From positions 20,756 to 84,755 of the IMG/VR virus record IMGVR_UViG_3300032236_001100: a DNA stretch of 64,000 nt; one strand, written 5' to 3'. Below the pieces are notes generated by a model. The model was not told where the DNA came from. It worked only from the letters and a program-made list of their open reading frames with translations, and did no database searches. This document shows, in pieces, positions 31,501 through 39,637 of the stretch. A program made the translations under genes and the position numbers. Each line of letters opens with the position of its first letter. The first letter of the stretch is position 1. This DNA is from a virus.

Positions 31501-33320
31501 GCTTCCTCTTCACGAATTGCTTCTGAGCCAATCTGGGAAGCGGTCTTGACTTTGGTGGCCGTGTCGAGAGCAGACTTTGCCTGTGCGTCATCTGTAGCAA
31601 TCGCGTTCTTTTCGAGTTTCTCTCGCTCTTCGGCTATCGAGTTATACTTTTCGACAGCTGTACCCAGTGCGCCAACAGCCAATGCGCGGTCATGAGCAGT
31701 TGCTGCCGTGTTGTGCTTGTCGTCTTCCTCAATAGCTTTTGCGGCGTCCAGGTACGCTCTTTTGACATCCTGTTCTGCTGCTGCCAGGTCGTGCGAATTT
31801 TTAATAACGTCGCGCACATTGACCGCAGCATTTGCCATCGCGTCATTATTGTTTGTGGTGGCCTTCGTGTCGGCAATTACGGCAGCTGCATGCCTTGCTT
31901 TCGCCTCGGTCAATATTGGCTCAAGCTGGATCTTCTTTTCGATGTCTTGGAGCGACACCATGCTCAGGCTGTTATATGCTTTTTCTACTGCCGCAAGATG
32001 CAATGTCGATTCGGTTAGCTCCTTACGTGCAGAATCTAATTCTTTGGATGTGGCAGAAACGTCGCCACGGCTTGCCGAAGAAGCCATATTGGCATCATGA
32101 GCATCAGACTTGTTTTTAGCTAAGTCGGAGTCAATAGATTTTTTTGCCTCGTCCGCAAGGATGCGACTTGCTTCAGCCGACTTCTTCAATTCTTCCTTGC
32201 GGTCCAGATCGCGCTGGATTATCGCATTGCGAAACGCTTCAATCCTGCGCTCGTTTGATTCTTTTTCTTTCTTCTCTTCTTCATTTCGGATCTTTTCTTG
32301 CTCTTCGGCGGCACGCTTGGATTCAGCCGTAAGGATGCGGTTTGCTTCTGCTTCATTCTTGGCATCTTCCTTGCGGTCTAGATCGCGTTGGATTATCGCG
32401 TTCCTGAACGCTTCACGCTTACGCTTGAGCGATTCCTTTTCCTGCTTCTCTTGATCCTTGCGTATCTTTTCTTGTTCTTCGGCTGCACGCTTCTCCTCAT
32501 CCGCGAGGATGCGGTTTGCTTCTGCTGCCCTCTTTAGTTCTTCTTTGCGATCCAGGTCGCGTTGGATTATTGCATTCCTGAACGCTTCCGCTCTGCGTTT
32601 AAGCGAGTCCTTCTCCTTCCTCTCCTCTTCCCTGCGTGCCTTTTCCTCTTCCTTGTGTATCTTTTCCTGTTCGTCTGCTGCACGCTTCGCTTCAGCCGCA
32701 AGGATGCGATTTGCTTCGGCCTCATTCTTTGCGTCTTCTTTGCGTTGAAGGTCTCTCTGTATTATCGCGTTGCGAAATGCTTCTGCCCTGCGTTTAAGCG
32801 ATTCCTTTTCCTGCTTCTCTTGGTCCTTACGAATCTTTTCTTGATCGGCGGCTGCACGTTTCTCCTCAGCCGCAAGGACTCGATTCGCTTCAGCCGCATT
32901 CTTGGCGTCTTCTTTCCGTTGAAGATCACGTTGGATTATTGCATTCTTGAATGCTTCTGCTCTGCGTTTAAGAGAGTCTCTCTCTTTCTTCTCCTCATCC
33001 TTGCGTATCTTTTCCTGCTCATCAGCGGCACGCTTCGCCTCCTCCGCAAGGATGCGATTTGCTTCGGCTCGCTCCTTCTCTGATTTGGCAATAGCCTTAT
33101 TGCTCGTTTCAACAATCTTGGCGTATTTGGATACGTCGCCTGATAATTCTTGGACCTTTTCGATCCAATCGTCAATATTTAACGCATTGTTCCTGAATTG
33201 ATCTGTAGCTTTGTTTAGCTCCAGTACAAAGTTCTCGATCTTTTCTTTTGCAGCATCGACAATGCTTCCACCCTGAGCCTGGATGTCAAGAACGATCTGC
33301 TGATTAAACTGGTTGCTCAT
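28560..33320 (-). CDS. Tape measure protein (1586 aa)
   Basis: The length, long alpha-helical composition, place between tail-tube genes and hub, and one hydrophobic patch (AAGIGLVSSAFMALTMWGPQISKFF, about residues 890-915) mark the tail length-determining protein. Residues about 80-400 form six near-identical tandem repeats of about 47-58 residues built on EANRILA...KRAA.EQEKIRK...KRRAEAFRNAIIQRDL.RKE. At about 0.15 nm per residue the tail would be near 240 nm. The rest is charged coiled coil. It overlaps the upstream gene by 4 bp. Confidence 0.9.
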   Translation of the reverse strand: MSNQFNQQIVLDIQAQGGSIVDAAKEKIENFVLELNKATDQFRNNALNIDDWIEKVQELSGDVSKYAKIVETSNKAIAKSEKERAEANRILAEEAKRAADEQEKIRKDEEKKERDSLKRRAEAFKNAIIQRDLQRKEDAKNAAEANRVLAAEEKRAAADQEKIRKDQEKQEKESLKRRAEAFRNAIIQRDLQRKEDAKNEAEANRILAAEAKRAADEQEKIHKEEEKARREEERKEKDSLKRRAEAFRNAIIQRDLDRKEELKRAAEANRILADEEKRAAEEQEKIRKDQEKQEKESLKRKREAFRNAIIQRDLDRKEDAKNEAEANRILTAESKRAAEEQEKIRNEEEKKEKESNERRIEAFRNAIIQRDLDRKEELKKSAEASRILADEAKKSIDSDLAKNKSDAHDANMASSASRGDVSATSKELDSARKELTESTLHLAAVEKAYNSLSMVSLQDIEKKIQLEPILTEAKARHAAAVIADTKATTNNNDAMANAAVNVRDVIKNSHDLAAAEQDVKRAYLDAAKAIEEDDKHNTAATAHDRALAVGALGTAVEKYNSIAEEREKLEKNAIATDDAQAKSALDTATKVKTASQIGSEAIREEEAAEKARLKTKEEAEKKGLELAKESLEEQSRLRQQNESAVAASAGNVARAESELTAAKEDRVEKEKKLVDTLRAITQESAKGAAADVNKLKSLADMRDKFVDDVADSDKKVIALEKNLATALSASGVTFKEVADTVRDYLNAQKQAAKTQSELIEAQDRYNKLPSAANLANLEAATKSQSAANINLGKTEQGLIELSSRSGAGVKELADSLIKTGQGMEEASTRSQHLSRAIYYSSQAAQDLNYGILAIMNNLPGMTEEFAKAGGANHEEAMKWAAGIGLVSSAFMALTMWGPQISKFFKKVDLTTLEGQIESVETKIKVLNAMNYVFHVDKRQLNELEVQLNDLEDRQKLLKAALEEKTVDEMQAEESAKKLLASNGGAQTVKGPNGEDVQITGAENIKRVLTQDESLLTDKEKSQRSQAMKDVKRHEKSLESATLEEAAGIAIALERAQGEVNRINEEQSKRGTKIMSDYLAAVPGSEKTFTKALERNRKPLEATGVDVAKLSGFAGEITSENAKKNRYSGDDFAFEEEEKVKEAIGKFDKADQEEARKVADGAKEPLEALDDFKKVVAERKSDAKAEAERVANAPMKERERRIDRAVSNVNREVRKAMDEKAEELEMAVGKGDLDEAGMDTARKKIEEAAKEKIAAIVNSVKSISDDIKQDVIDRVVPEAVLQIETDQVSGNAKQRIDKKADKAKEEAESDKTKKENKLKAEAKQIESSMGRRGLDVNTLKAMSEGANEKQLEEYLVPIITKHLKEGLGKTDEKEIAELASRVAKESIKNANDSVSGRGGDVQGALNEAYNKQPLVREAVAQERKAEGVQKKLTAKQQKAYNQANAQFEHHTGQLMQHFGPELNAYVAGMRAQGMGADEIMGQMGNGVAGRVMQAGYTEDQATELARRMLQRSIQQNFMGAAAKGADGNAADQWMGAISRSTSTMKNIVRAGNARAIQAQKLKKEQEEAARMARNSIMQQRSMNATNQ
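32123..33083 (-). repeat. Tandem repeat array inside the tape measure gene
   Basis: Six imperfect in-frame units of about 141-174 bp encode the repeating EANRIL...AFRNAIIQRDL block. Each unit keeps NAIIQRDL nearly unchanged. Units differ in the short charged insert (for example KEEEKARREEERKEK in one), consistent with unequal recombination followed by drift. Confidence 0.85.
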
Positions 33321-33898
33321 ATTCCCAACATCCCCTCAAAGAACCCTGCTGGCTCGCCACCACCCCTGACGCCCACAACTGCGTCAACACCGAACATTCT
33401 TACGACTTCTTCTTCGACAGCCTTTTCGATCTCTTCCACCCACTCAGCGTGCATGCCCACCACGTCACGAATCGGTCGCTCGGCACCGCTCTTGAAGCGA
33501 ACACCATTCCGTGAATTACAGACCGTGCGATGCGTGACCAGCCAGGGCTCGGTTGTAGGCCAGGAAAGGATAACCTGAGCGGAATCTGGACCTGTCATCC
33601 CGGCTGTCACCGAAGCATCCGCAATGAGGCGAGAACCCTCTCGGTCTGGAATCAGCGGTGGGCCGTCTCCTTTGCCTGCACGCCTACGTCTCTTGACTGT
33701 TGACTCAACGATTGGCTCAAGCTCTTTCCCGTACTTGTCAATCTTGGTCAGTCTGGCTTTTCTGTTTTCCTCAAACATCACGGTCACGAGACGTTCCAGA
33801 AGTGGCGTCATGTCGGGATCTTTCCATGCCGCCAGGATATGCAAGATCGGAGACAGCGGAGTCGCTGCTTCGTCATAATGCAAGCTGACACTGAACAT
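33317..33898 (-). CDS. Tail completion or morphogenesis-like protein (193 aa)
   Basis: The protein lies between the major tail protein and tape measure, where tail assembly chaperones or completion proteins occur. The segment NRKARLTKIDKYGKELEPIVESTVKRRRRAGKGDGPPLIPDREGSRLI resembles the A.L...G...APL...T...R...G...PL...G.L pattern of phage virion morphogenesis proteins. The C-terminus is amphipathic, glycine-rich (VVGVRGGGEPAGFFEGM). An ATG three codons inside a GTG-started frame is preferred. The function is by context. Confidence 0.6.
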   Translation of the reverse strand: MFSVSLHYDEAATPLSPILHILAAWKDPDMTPLLERLVTVMFEENRKARLTKIDKYGKELEPIVESTVKRRRRAGKGDGPPLIPDREGSRLIADASVTAGMTGPDSAQVILSWPTTEPWLVTHRTVCNSRNGVRFKSGAERPIRDVVGMHAEWVEEIEKAVEEEVVRMFGVDAVVGVRGGGEPAGFFEGMLGI

Positions 33899-33914
33899 GG
33901 AAGTCACCCTGAAC

Positions 33915-33966
33915 TAAAAGAAAACGGGGGAGTCCGGGGCCTGGCCAACGCTCCCAAACTCCCCCG
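33915..33966 (-). terminator. Terminator after the major tail protein
   Basis: On the minus strand CGGGGGAGT pairs with ACTCCCCCG and is followed by TTTTCTTTT. Partial read-through would set the high ratio of tail-tube to tape measure protein. Confidence 0.82.
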
Positions 33967-33992
33967 CGAATATAGACGGCAGTAGAGATTTA

Positions 33993-34910
33993 TCAGACCA
34001 CGGTAACAGCCAGATCCGTGGCAGAAGTCGGGTCAAGGTAGCTGGTGAACGACAGGGTTTCGTACTGGTCGGTTTCCCAGCCGCGATCCACGCTGTAGCT
34101 GTCCAGGTAGTCAGCCGACTGAAGGTTGAACTGCAAGCTGTTGGAGCCGTTCACATACTTCAGCAAGCAGTTCGCCTGAGCGGTCTGATTGACGAATGCC
34201 TGGCGATAGGTGGTATTTTCCTTGGAAAGCACCACGCTCCAGTTCACATTGCGTCCCACGAGGTTGGCACGATTGATCCACTGGCTTTCCAAGAAAGGCA
34301 TGTGGAGCGTGTTGTCAACCGTGATCGAGATGCTCTTGTAACCACTGATCACCGTACCACCGATGGTGATCTGGCCACTGGAGTGATAGTGCGTGTACGG
34401 AATCGTGGCTGGAAAGTCGGTCCCAGGATTGGGAGCCGCCAGCGAGCCAGGAGGCGTATCTTCCTTCTGGGCGATCAGACTGAAGTTACCCATGAGCATG
34501 TCGGACGAGTCATCCGACGTGAACGTGGCCTGATCGACCCGGACCCCGTTGAACCGACGAATTTCAAACCCGTCGAACATGTCCACGGTGTACGAAGGCA
34601 GCTGGTAGCGACCGTTGACCAGCTGAGGAGTACAGGCGAAATTCACCAACGAACCGGCCAGACTGGGCCAGATCGGGATCTTGAGCGAACCGGCCACGCT
34701 CTTGCGGACGATAAACTTCCGCAACTTGCGCTGGAGCGAATTGCATCCTGCGGTGCTGATAGTGAATGGGTTAGGCGTGGTGGTCATATCCATCGCGCCA
34801 GCTTCCATGAAGATGGTATAGAAGCCAGACACGCCAGTAGGGTAAGTACCCCAGTAGTTCTGGTTTTCAAGATACCACTTCGCATATACGCAACTGCCTG
34901 CTACGGCCAT
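33993..34910 (-). CDS. Major tail tube protein (305 aa)
   Basis: Size, context and a strong terminator directly after it mark the abundant tail tube subunit. The sequence is beta-rich (SGQITIGGTVISGYKSISITVDNTL, VGRNVNWSVVLSKENTTYRQAFVNQT), matching the tube protein pattern of the GpV/phage-tail-2 type. The paired strands followed by an RNFSxxL-type element are visible. The upstream palindrome (34931-34946) and AAAGGAG ribosome binding site are close to its ATG. Confidence 0.75.
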   Translation of the reverse strand: MAVAGSCVYAKWYLENQNYWGTYPTGVSGFYTIFMEAGAMDMTTTPNPFTISTAGCNSLQRKLRKFIVRKSVAGSLKIPIWPSLAGSLVNFACTPQLVNGRYQLPSYTVDMFDGFEIRRFNGVRVDQATFTSDDSSDMLMGNFSLIAQKEDTPPGSLAAPNPGTDFPATIPYTHYHSSGQITIGGTVISGYKSISITVDNTLHMPFLESQWINRANLVGRNVNWSVVLSKENTTYRQAFVNQTAQANCLLKYVNGSNSLQFNLQSADYLDSYSVDRGWETDQYETLSFTSYLDPTSATDLAVTVV

Positions 34911-34930
34911 CGGGCGTCTCCTTTAAAAGT

Positions 34931-34946
34931 GTCTCCGCGCGGAGAC
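34931..34946. repeat. 16-bp palindrome GTCTCCGCGCGGAGAC, copy 3
   Basis: Perfect copy in the 42-bp gap before the major tail protein gene. On the minus strand it is preceded by TTCAAT, similar to the TCAAT flank of copy 1. Confidence 0.9.
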
Positions 34947-34952
34947 ATTGAA

Positions 34953-35444
34953 TTAAGCTGCGTTGACCTGGATCTTCATGCTGTAAGTCGCTACTGACCG
35001 GATCGCATAAAGACCCTGCCCGACAGCGACGATATCGTTGGTCCCACCTTTGAACTCGGAACTCTGCACGATGTTGTTCTGGGGGTCCATGCGATCGCGC
35101 ACACTATCAGAACCATAACGTGCTGCGGGCTTCAGGGCATGCCGTACCGCATGAAATAGGCGTAACATGTCAGTTTCGTCGAGTCCTGCCGTGAATAACT
35201 CCAGGTTAATTGTCCATATACCGCGATGCATGTGTTCGGTCCATTGACCCATCGGATAGGGTCCGCACCGCACGCGAATGACCGGCATCAGGGCAGGATC
35301 GGGGATCTGCTGGACGACCGGCGTATACTCGGCACCATCAGCCAACGTCCAGACCTTGACGTTCGCAGCCTGAAGGTTGGGATCTGACCGCAGGATTGCA
35401 ACCAGGCCCAGGAACGGCACCTCTTCAGGTGCCTTTTCGAGCAT
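34953..35444 (-). CDS. Putative tail terminator/minor tail protein (163 aa)
   Basis: It lies between a connector-type gene and the major tail protein, the usual tail terminator place. The middle (MPVIRVRCGPYPMGQWTEHMHRGIWTINLELFTAGLDETDMLRLFHAVRHAL) resembles the beta-alpha core of tail terminator proteins. ATG at 35444 is preferred because it directly follows the upstream stop. Assignment is by position and fold pattern. Confidence 0.6.
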   Translation of the reverse strand: MLEKAPEEVPFLGLVAILRSDPNLQAANVKVWTLADGAEYTPVVQQIPDPALMPVIRVRCGPYPMGQWTEHMHRGIWTINLELFTAGLDETDMLRLFHAVRHALKPAARYGSDSVRDRMDPQNNIVQSSEFKGGTNDIVAVGQGLYAIRSVATYSMKIQVNAA

Positions 35445-35446
35445 GT

Positions 35447-36067
35447 TCAGGGTTGCCAAGGTTCACGCTCCGATAATCCAGCGTTGGCGTAGTAGGTGTA
35501 AGCGAACTGGCCGGTCAGCCACCGCTGCCTGGTCGGGTTCTTGCGGCTCCCCATGTCGTTCCGTTCCAGCCGGATCGTCCAGGGATAAACAAAGCCGCCA
35601 TAGCGTCGGTTGGTAGGATTGGTCAGGACGTTGATCGCTGACCCTTCGAGCTTGTCCAGTTCCTCGACCGAATTCTCGGGATCGCCCATGATCACTTCGA
35701 GGACCAGCGAGTACCGAACCGTCCTGGTAGCCACCTGCTGCGATCCGTCCTGCTGGTGAGCCGCCGGTAAAGGCACGATCATGGCCACGGAATATCCATC
35801 CATTGTGGACCGCGACAGTTCAGGCTTGGAGACCAGCAGCACCTCGTCGAACTTGCCAGTATTCTGGAGCAACTGAATAATGCCGAACCCCAGATTCGTC
35901 CCGTAGAAGGCATCGCGATCCGAATGTGCCCACTTCAGGTATCCAGGCTGACTACCTGTGAACCAGTAAGACTTCAAACCCCAGGCCATGTGTTGGCGCA
36001 CCGGGTCAGGGGCCGGCTGGCGACCATAAGTCCAATACCGATACGCCGAACTCACGCCGAGTGCCAT
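35447..36067 (-). CDS. Tail-associated protein (206 aa), paralogue of the 39107 gene
   Basis: The segment DRDAFYGTNLGFGIIQLLQNTGKFDEVLLVSKPE closely matches DADAFYGTDYGLGLTQLLDKTSAFDSIAVGRKAD in the gene at 39107-39637. Both also share RYGGFVYPWTIRL/EYGGFCLPWLSRL and the LTGQFAYTY/LSGQFGYRV endings. The two genes are therefore paralogues, each next to a member of a second paralogous pair. The protein is probably a neck or tail connector component; no catalytic motif is seen. Confidence 0.65.
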   Translation of the reverse strand: MALGVSSAYRYWTYGRQPAPDPVRQHMAWGLKSYWFTGSQPGYLKWAHSDRDAFYGTNLGFGIIQLLQNTGKFDEVLLVSKPELSRSTMDGYSVAMIVPLPAAHQQDGSQQVATRTVRYSLVLEVIMGDPENSVEELDKLEGSAINVLTNPTNRRYGGFVYPWTIRLERNDMGSRKNPTRQRWLTGQFAYTYYANAGLSEREPWQP

Positions 36068-36078
36068 GCGACCTCCAA

Positions 36079-36621
36079 TCAGGGCTGGTCAATCAGACCC
36101 ACGATGGTGAACGAGTCGCCGGAAGTCGGCGTGGCTGGCCAGGGGCGAGCAAACGTGAAGGTGCGCGTCACACCCACGTAAGACGTGATACGTCGAGCCA
36201 CTCCAGCCAGGGTGCCACTGGTGAACACAAGGCACATGCCGGTGTAAAACTGATCGACTGCCTGAAGTCCAGTATTGGCACCGAAGCTGAACGTCGTGAT
36301 CGAGGTGGGAGCCACGCTGCCGGTGATCGGGCTGATCGGATCGGACGTGTAATACCAGCCACCCTCAACAGTCACGCCCGACGTGGTGGAACTGGCGTAC
36401 CAGTGCAGGATGTTGGCATTGGTTTCAGCCTGGGAAAGCGGGAACACGTAGAAGCCGCCACCGACCTCGGTGGGATGCACCGCGCTGGTCGCCACAGGCG
36501 TGGCCGCATCCTTCGACAGGTATCCCGTGATGTTGGCCGCATCACCAGTCTTGGCCGTTCCCGTCGAATCGGTCGCATAAACCGAAACCACCTGACCGGC
36601 CACGTTCTTGTAAAAAGGCAT
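36079..36621 (-). CDS. Virion protein (180 aa), paralogue of the 39634 C-terminus
   Basis: The C-terminal 60 residues (FYTGMCLVFTSGTLAGVARRITSYVGVTRTFTFARPWPATPTSGDSFTIVGLI) match the last 60 residues of the 736-residue protein at 39634-41844. The N-terminal 80 residues form a beta-rich domain (VVSVYATDSTGTAKTGDAANITGYL). This looks like a short virion decoration or adaptor protein. It pairs with the 35447 gene in a duplicated module. Confidence 0.6.
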   Translation of the reverse strand: MPFYKNVAGQVVSVYATDSTGTAKTGDAANITGYLSKDAATPVATSAVHPTEVGGGFYVFPLSQAETNANILHWYASSTTSGVTVEGGWYYTSDPISPITGSVAPTSITTFSFGANTGLQAVDQFYTGMCLVFTSGTLAGVARRITSYVGVTRTFTFARPWPATPTSGDSFTIVGLIDQP

Positions 36622-36641
36622 CTCTGACTACTCCGATCAGG

Positions 36642-39092
36642 TTAACCGAAAAATCGATTCTTGTTACGTGAAACGTTACGACGGCCCCCTTGCCTGCCTT
36701 GTGGTGCTGGCCGGTTGTCTGCGGCACCGTAGTGAGCCGTGCGAGCCGTTCCGATAGCAGGCACCGAGGCCAGCGTAGGTGTGTAGGCAGCAGCGAATGC
36801 CTGATAGCACTTGCTGGCATCGCTCCAGACGCCCCAGGAGCCTGCCTGACGAGCCCTGAGAGCCGAGTCGAGCGAACTTAGGCTTGAGCCCAGGCTGTTG
36901 TCCTGAGCCCAGCCAGCGAGCTTGTACGTGCCGCGACTGAATGCCGGTGTACTTGCCAGGGCAATGCCATTGGTATCACGGCCCTTGGCCTGCCATGCTG
37001 CAAAGCTCTTGGTCGAAACGTCAGGCCAGTAAAATGCCGAGTTCTGGGTGCTGATCTGGTAGGCGTTGTAGTTGACCTGAGCCTGGGTTGTCACATCGAA
37101 CGAGCCGGAACTGAGTCGTGCCGAACGAAGCGGCGTGCCCTGGTAGTCCACACCCGTCCCTGGTCGGTTTACCACCAAATTGTGATCAATCAGGGCTTTC
37201 TGGTTCGGCAGCTTGTTGCCCAAACTGTAAGAGCCAGCATCAACTGCCGTGTTGTGCCGGATTGCGATCCAGTTGTGGGCATAAGCACTGGTGCTGTCCC
37301 AATGAACCCAGTTAACGCCATCGTAGTTTGTGATCGCTACGCGCTTTTCGTTTACACCGGAATTGCCTACGAAGATATTGTACGAAATCCTGGCTTCCGG
37401 CTTGTCGCTATCAGCCGCATCAAGCACCGAACTGTAAACACCTGCATCTTGAAACACGCACTTCTTGAGTGAGACCGTGCTGCCACCACTGAAGTGCGAG
37501 GCATTTCCTGCGAATATCGAGTACCAGCAACCACCCCCGCCTCGCTGCTGGATACCACTCAAGCAACCATCGAACACCCAGCACCCATCCACGATCAAGT
37601 CATGAGACATCGTGGAAATGTAGCCATTGTGATTGTAGAAGTCGTTATTGCTGGGATCGGTCAAGTCTTTCCAGCCATTGTGGCTAAACAGCGTGTCTTT
37701 GAACGTCCAGTTGCCACAGTGCGCGATGAAAATGCCCGACACATGCTTCGAGCCAGGAGCAGCACTGGCCAGGGCCGTATGAATGATCGACTTGTGTATC
37801 ATGCAGCCAATTGAGGCGATAAACTGGGCCGAACCATAGCCAGCCACAAGACAAATGTTCTGGAACAAGCAATCGCTGATGATCACATAGTCTTGAGTCT
37901 TATTTGTGACCCATGTATCACCGTTGGCGATCAGGCTCGTGTCGCGCACGAACGCCAGTCCGCGAAAATACTGGTAAGGCCACGTTCCATAGGTGGCTCG
38001 GCCACCGTTGGTCGTGTCTCCCTGGCCAAACCAGAACCAACCGTTGGTGTTCATGCCAGGATCAGACGAGTCCTGAAGCACGGGACGAGTACCAGGGTCA
38101 GCACCGTAGGCTGGGTTCCAGTAGCTCTCGAACAGAGTCGGCGTGGTCAAGCCCGTGCCCCAGTGCGCCGTGACCCATTGGTCGGCAGGCCATGTATCGC
38201 CCCTCAGCCAGCAGAACCGTACATTCTTCTGACTGGAACTGACCTGCGAATCAGCGTAGTTCTTGGTTTTATAAGGCTTGGCCAGTGTGCCAGCATCACT
38301 GCTGTCTGTACCATGACTGTATGAGATATACACCGTCTTGGAGAACGTGAACGATTCGACGGCCAGGAACCCGCTCGCGTTGACGACCGACTGGTTATCT
38401 GCCGTGGTTGAGACTGCTGCCGTGCCGTTGCCCAGGCCATCGACGATCAGGTTGGCCGGTGCCGAAATCGTGACCGCAGACCCGCATGGCAGGGGCGAAC
38501 TTGTCCGTACATTCACCTTGAGGCAGACCGACTGCGGTGCCCAGGTCGACCCGCTGCCATTGAAGCTGGTCAGAGTGTAGCTTGTCGCGCCCGTGCTGGA
38601 GTAAGTACCAACGAGGTGAAAGTTCGTGTATACCGGGCTTTGCGTGGCCGCATAGATTCGCAGAGTTTGACCGGCCTGCAAGGCTTTGCGCCAACCAAAC
38701 GTCACGGAACCCGATGCTGGGACCACCACTCCCGACTCATTGGAGTACGAGTAGATTGGTGGCGAGGTATAGATCTCATTGCCACTGGCATCGGCAATCG
38801 TCACCAGAAATACATAGCTGCCAGCCGAGATGCTGCCGCCCGTGGTGGGAGGCAACACCCAGGCAAGCGGCATGTTGTAGTCTTCGCATCGAACTCCCAT
38901 GATCTCGGCGGCAACGCCATTGACCTGAATCGTCAATCCTGCGTCGATTCCAGGGATCTCGTCGAAGAAACCACAGTCGGTGGATCGCACCAATGCCGAC
39001 TGGCCGACCGCAACTCCAGCCTCGAACTGAAGGCGAACATTTTGCCCGTCGCCAAGGACGGTGGCCGATGTCAGCTGGAATTGCCGTGGCAT
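36642..39092 (-). CDS. Tailspike-like protein with parallel beta-helix (816 aa)
   Basis: After a ~230-residue N-terminal part with a fibronectin-III-like stretch (GSYVFLVTIADASGNEIYTSPPIY...LRIYAATQSPVYTNFHLVGTY), the middle ~420 residues contain repeated N/G/S-rich strands (VIISDCLFQNI, WTFKDTLFSHNGW, LIVDGCWVFDG, VSLKKCVFQDA, ISYNIFVGNSG) typical of a right-handed beta-helix. Such spikes often bind or cut surface polysaccharide. No catalytic pair could be identified. ATG at 39092 has weak ribosome binding. Confidence 0.72.
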   Translation of the reverse strand: MPRQFQLTSATVLGDGQNVRLQFEAGVAVGQSALVRSTDCGFFDEIPGIDAGLTIQVNGVAAEIMGVRCEDYNMPLAWVLPPTTGGSISAGSYVFLVTIADASGNEIYTSPPIYSYSNESGVVVPASGSVTFGWRKALQAGQTLRIYAATQSPVYTNFHLVGTYSSTGATSYTLTSFNGSGSTWAPQSVCLKVNVRTSSPLPCGSAVTISAPANLIVDGLGNGTAAVSTTADNQSVVNASGFLAVESFTFSKTVYISYSHGTDSSDAGTLAKPYKTKNYADSQVSSSQKNVRFCWLRGDTWPADQWVTAHWGTGLTTPTLFESYWNPAYGADPGTRPVLQDSSDPGMNTNGWFWFGQGDTTNGGRATYGTWPYQYFRGLAFVRDTSLIANGDTWVTNKTQDYVIISDCLFQNICLVAGYGSAQFIASIGCMIHKSIIHTALASAAPGSKHVSGIFIAHCGNWTFKDTLFSHNGWKDLTDPSNNDFYNHNGYISTMSHDLIVDGCWVFDGCLSGIQQRGGGGCWYSIFAGNASHFSGGSTVSLKKCVFQDAGVYSSVLDAADSDKPEARISYNIFVGNSGVNEKRVAITNYDGVNWVHWDSTSAYAHNWIAIRHNTAVDAGSYSLGNKLPNQKALIDHNLVVNRPGTGVDYQGTPLRSARLSSGSFDVTTQAQVNYNAYQISTQNSAFYWPDVSTKSFAAWQAKGRDTNGIALASTPAFSRGTYKLAGWAQDNSLGSSLSSLDSALRARQAGSWGVWSDASKCYQAFAAAYTPTLASVPAIGTARTAHYGAADNRPAPQGRQGGRRNVSRNKNRFFG

Positions 39093-39106
39093 ATGTGTTT
39101 CCCTTG

Positions 39107-39637
39107 TCAAACAGTCTGGAACGTGTCGTCGGACATGGTGCTTGGAACCCGATATCCAAACTGTCCAGAAAGTTGACGCCGCTTATCGGGCACGTTGTAC
39201 GATTGATTTGCAGATCGGCTTAACCGCGAAAGCCAGGGCAAGCAAAAGCCACCATACTCCCGGCTGTCTTTACTCATAATCGCATTTAAAGCAATGGATT
39301 CGAGTTGATCTAGAAGATTATAGGCAGTTTCCTGCCATGTTTCATGGACCTCGAAAATCAGCGAGTAGGGAACGATCCTGATTCGGGTGCCTGGAGTGCC
39401 GTCATTCTCGAACCGCACCCCTTGAACCTCGAAGATTGCCGCCACGCGATGCTCGGACGACAGCCAGTTTTCATCGGCCTTGCGACCAACCGCAATCGAG
39501 TCGAATGCGCTGGTTTTGTCAAGCAACTGCGTCAGGCCAAGGCCATAGTCGGTCCCGTAGAATGCATCAGCATCACGGAACGGGCCACGCATGGACCGTG
39601 CGAGGTTCCAGTAGTTTGGGTTTGAGGGACGAATCAT
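39107..39637 (-). CDS. Tail-associated protein (176 aa), paralogue of the 35447 gene
   Basis: Shares the DAFYGT(D/N)xGxGxxQLL block, the (R/E)YGGFxxPW block and LSGQFGYRV ending with the protein at 35447-36067 but is shorter at the N-terminus. Its start overlaps the 39634 stop (ATGA). No enzymatic motif. The best guess is a second copy of a connector or spike-anchor. Confidence 0.62.
   Translation of the reverse strand: MIRPSNPNYWNLARSMRGPFRDADAFYGTDYGLGLTQLLDKTSAFDSIAVGRKADENWLSSEHRVAAIFEVQGVRFENDGTPGTRIRIVPYSLIFEVHETWQETAYNLLDQLESIALNAIMSKDSREYGGFCLPWLSRLSRSANQSYNVPDKRRQLSGQFGYRVPSTMSDDTFQTV

Noticed and set aside
32123-33083. CRISPR array
   Set aside because: The repeats are in-frame protein repeats without spacers of unrelated sequence.
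39311-39335. A CATG-13-TATAAT match inside the 39107 gene
   Set aside because: It lies in coding sequence, lacks the GTA..TTCT.GC part of the two promoter copies, and overlaps a GGCAG/CTGCC hairpin, so a chance match is likelier.
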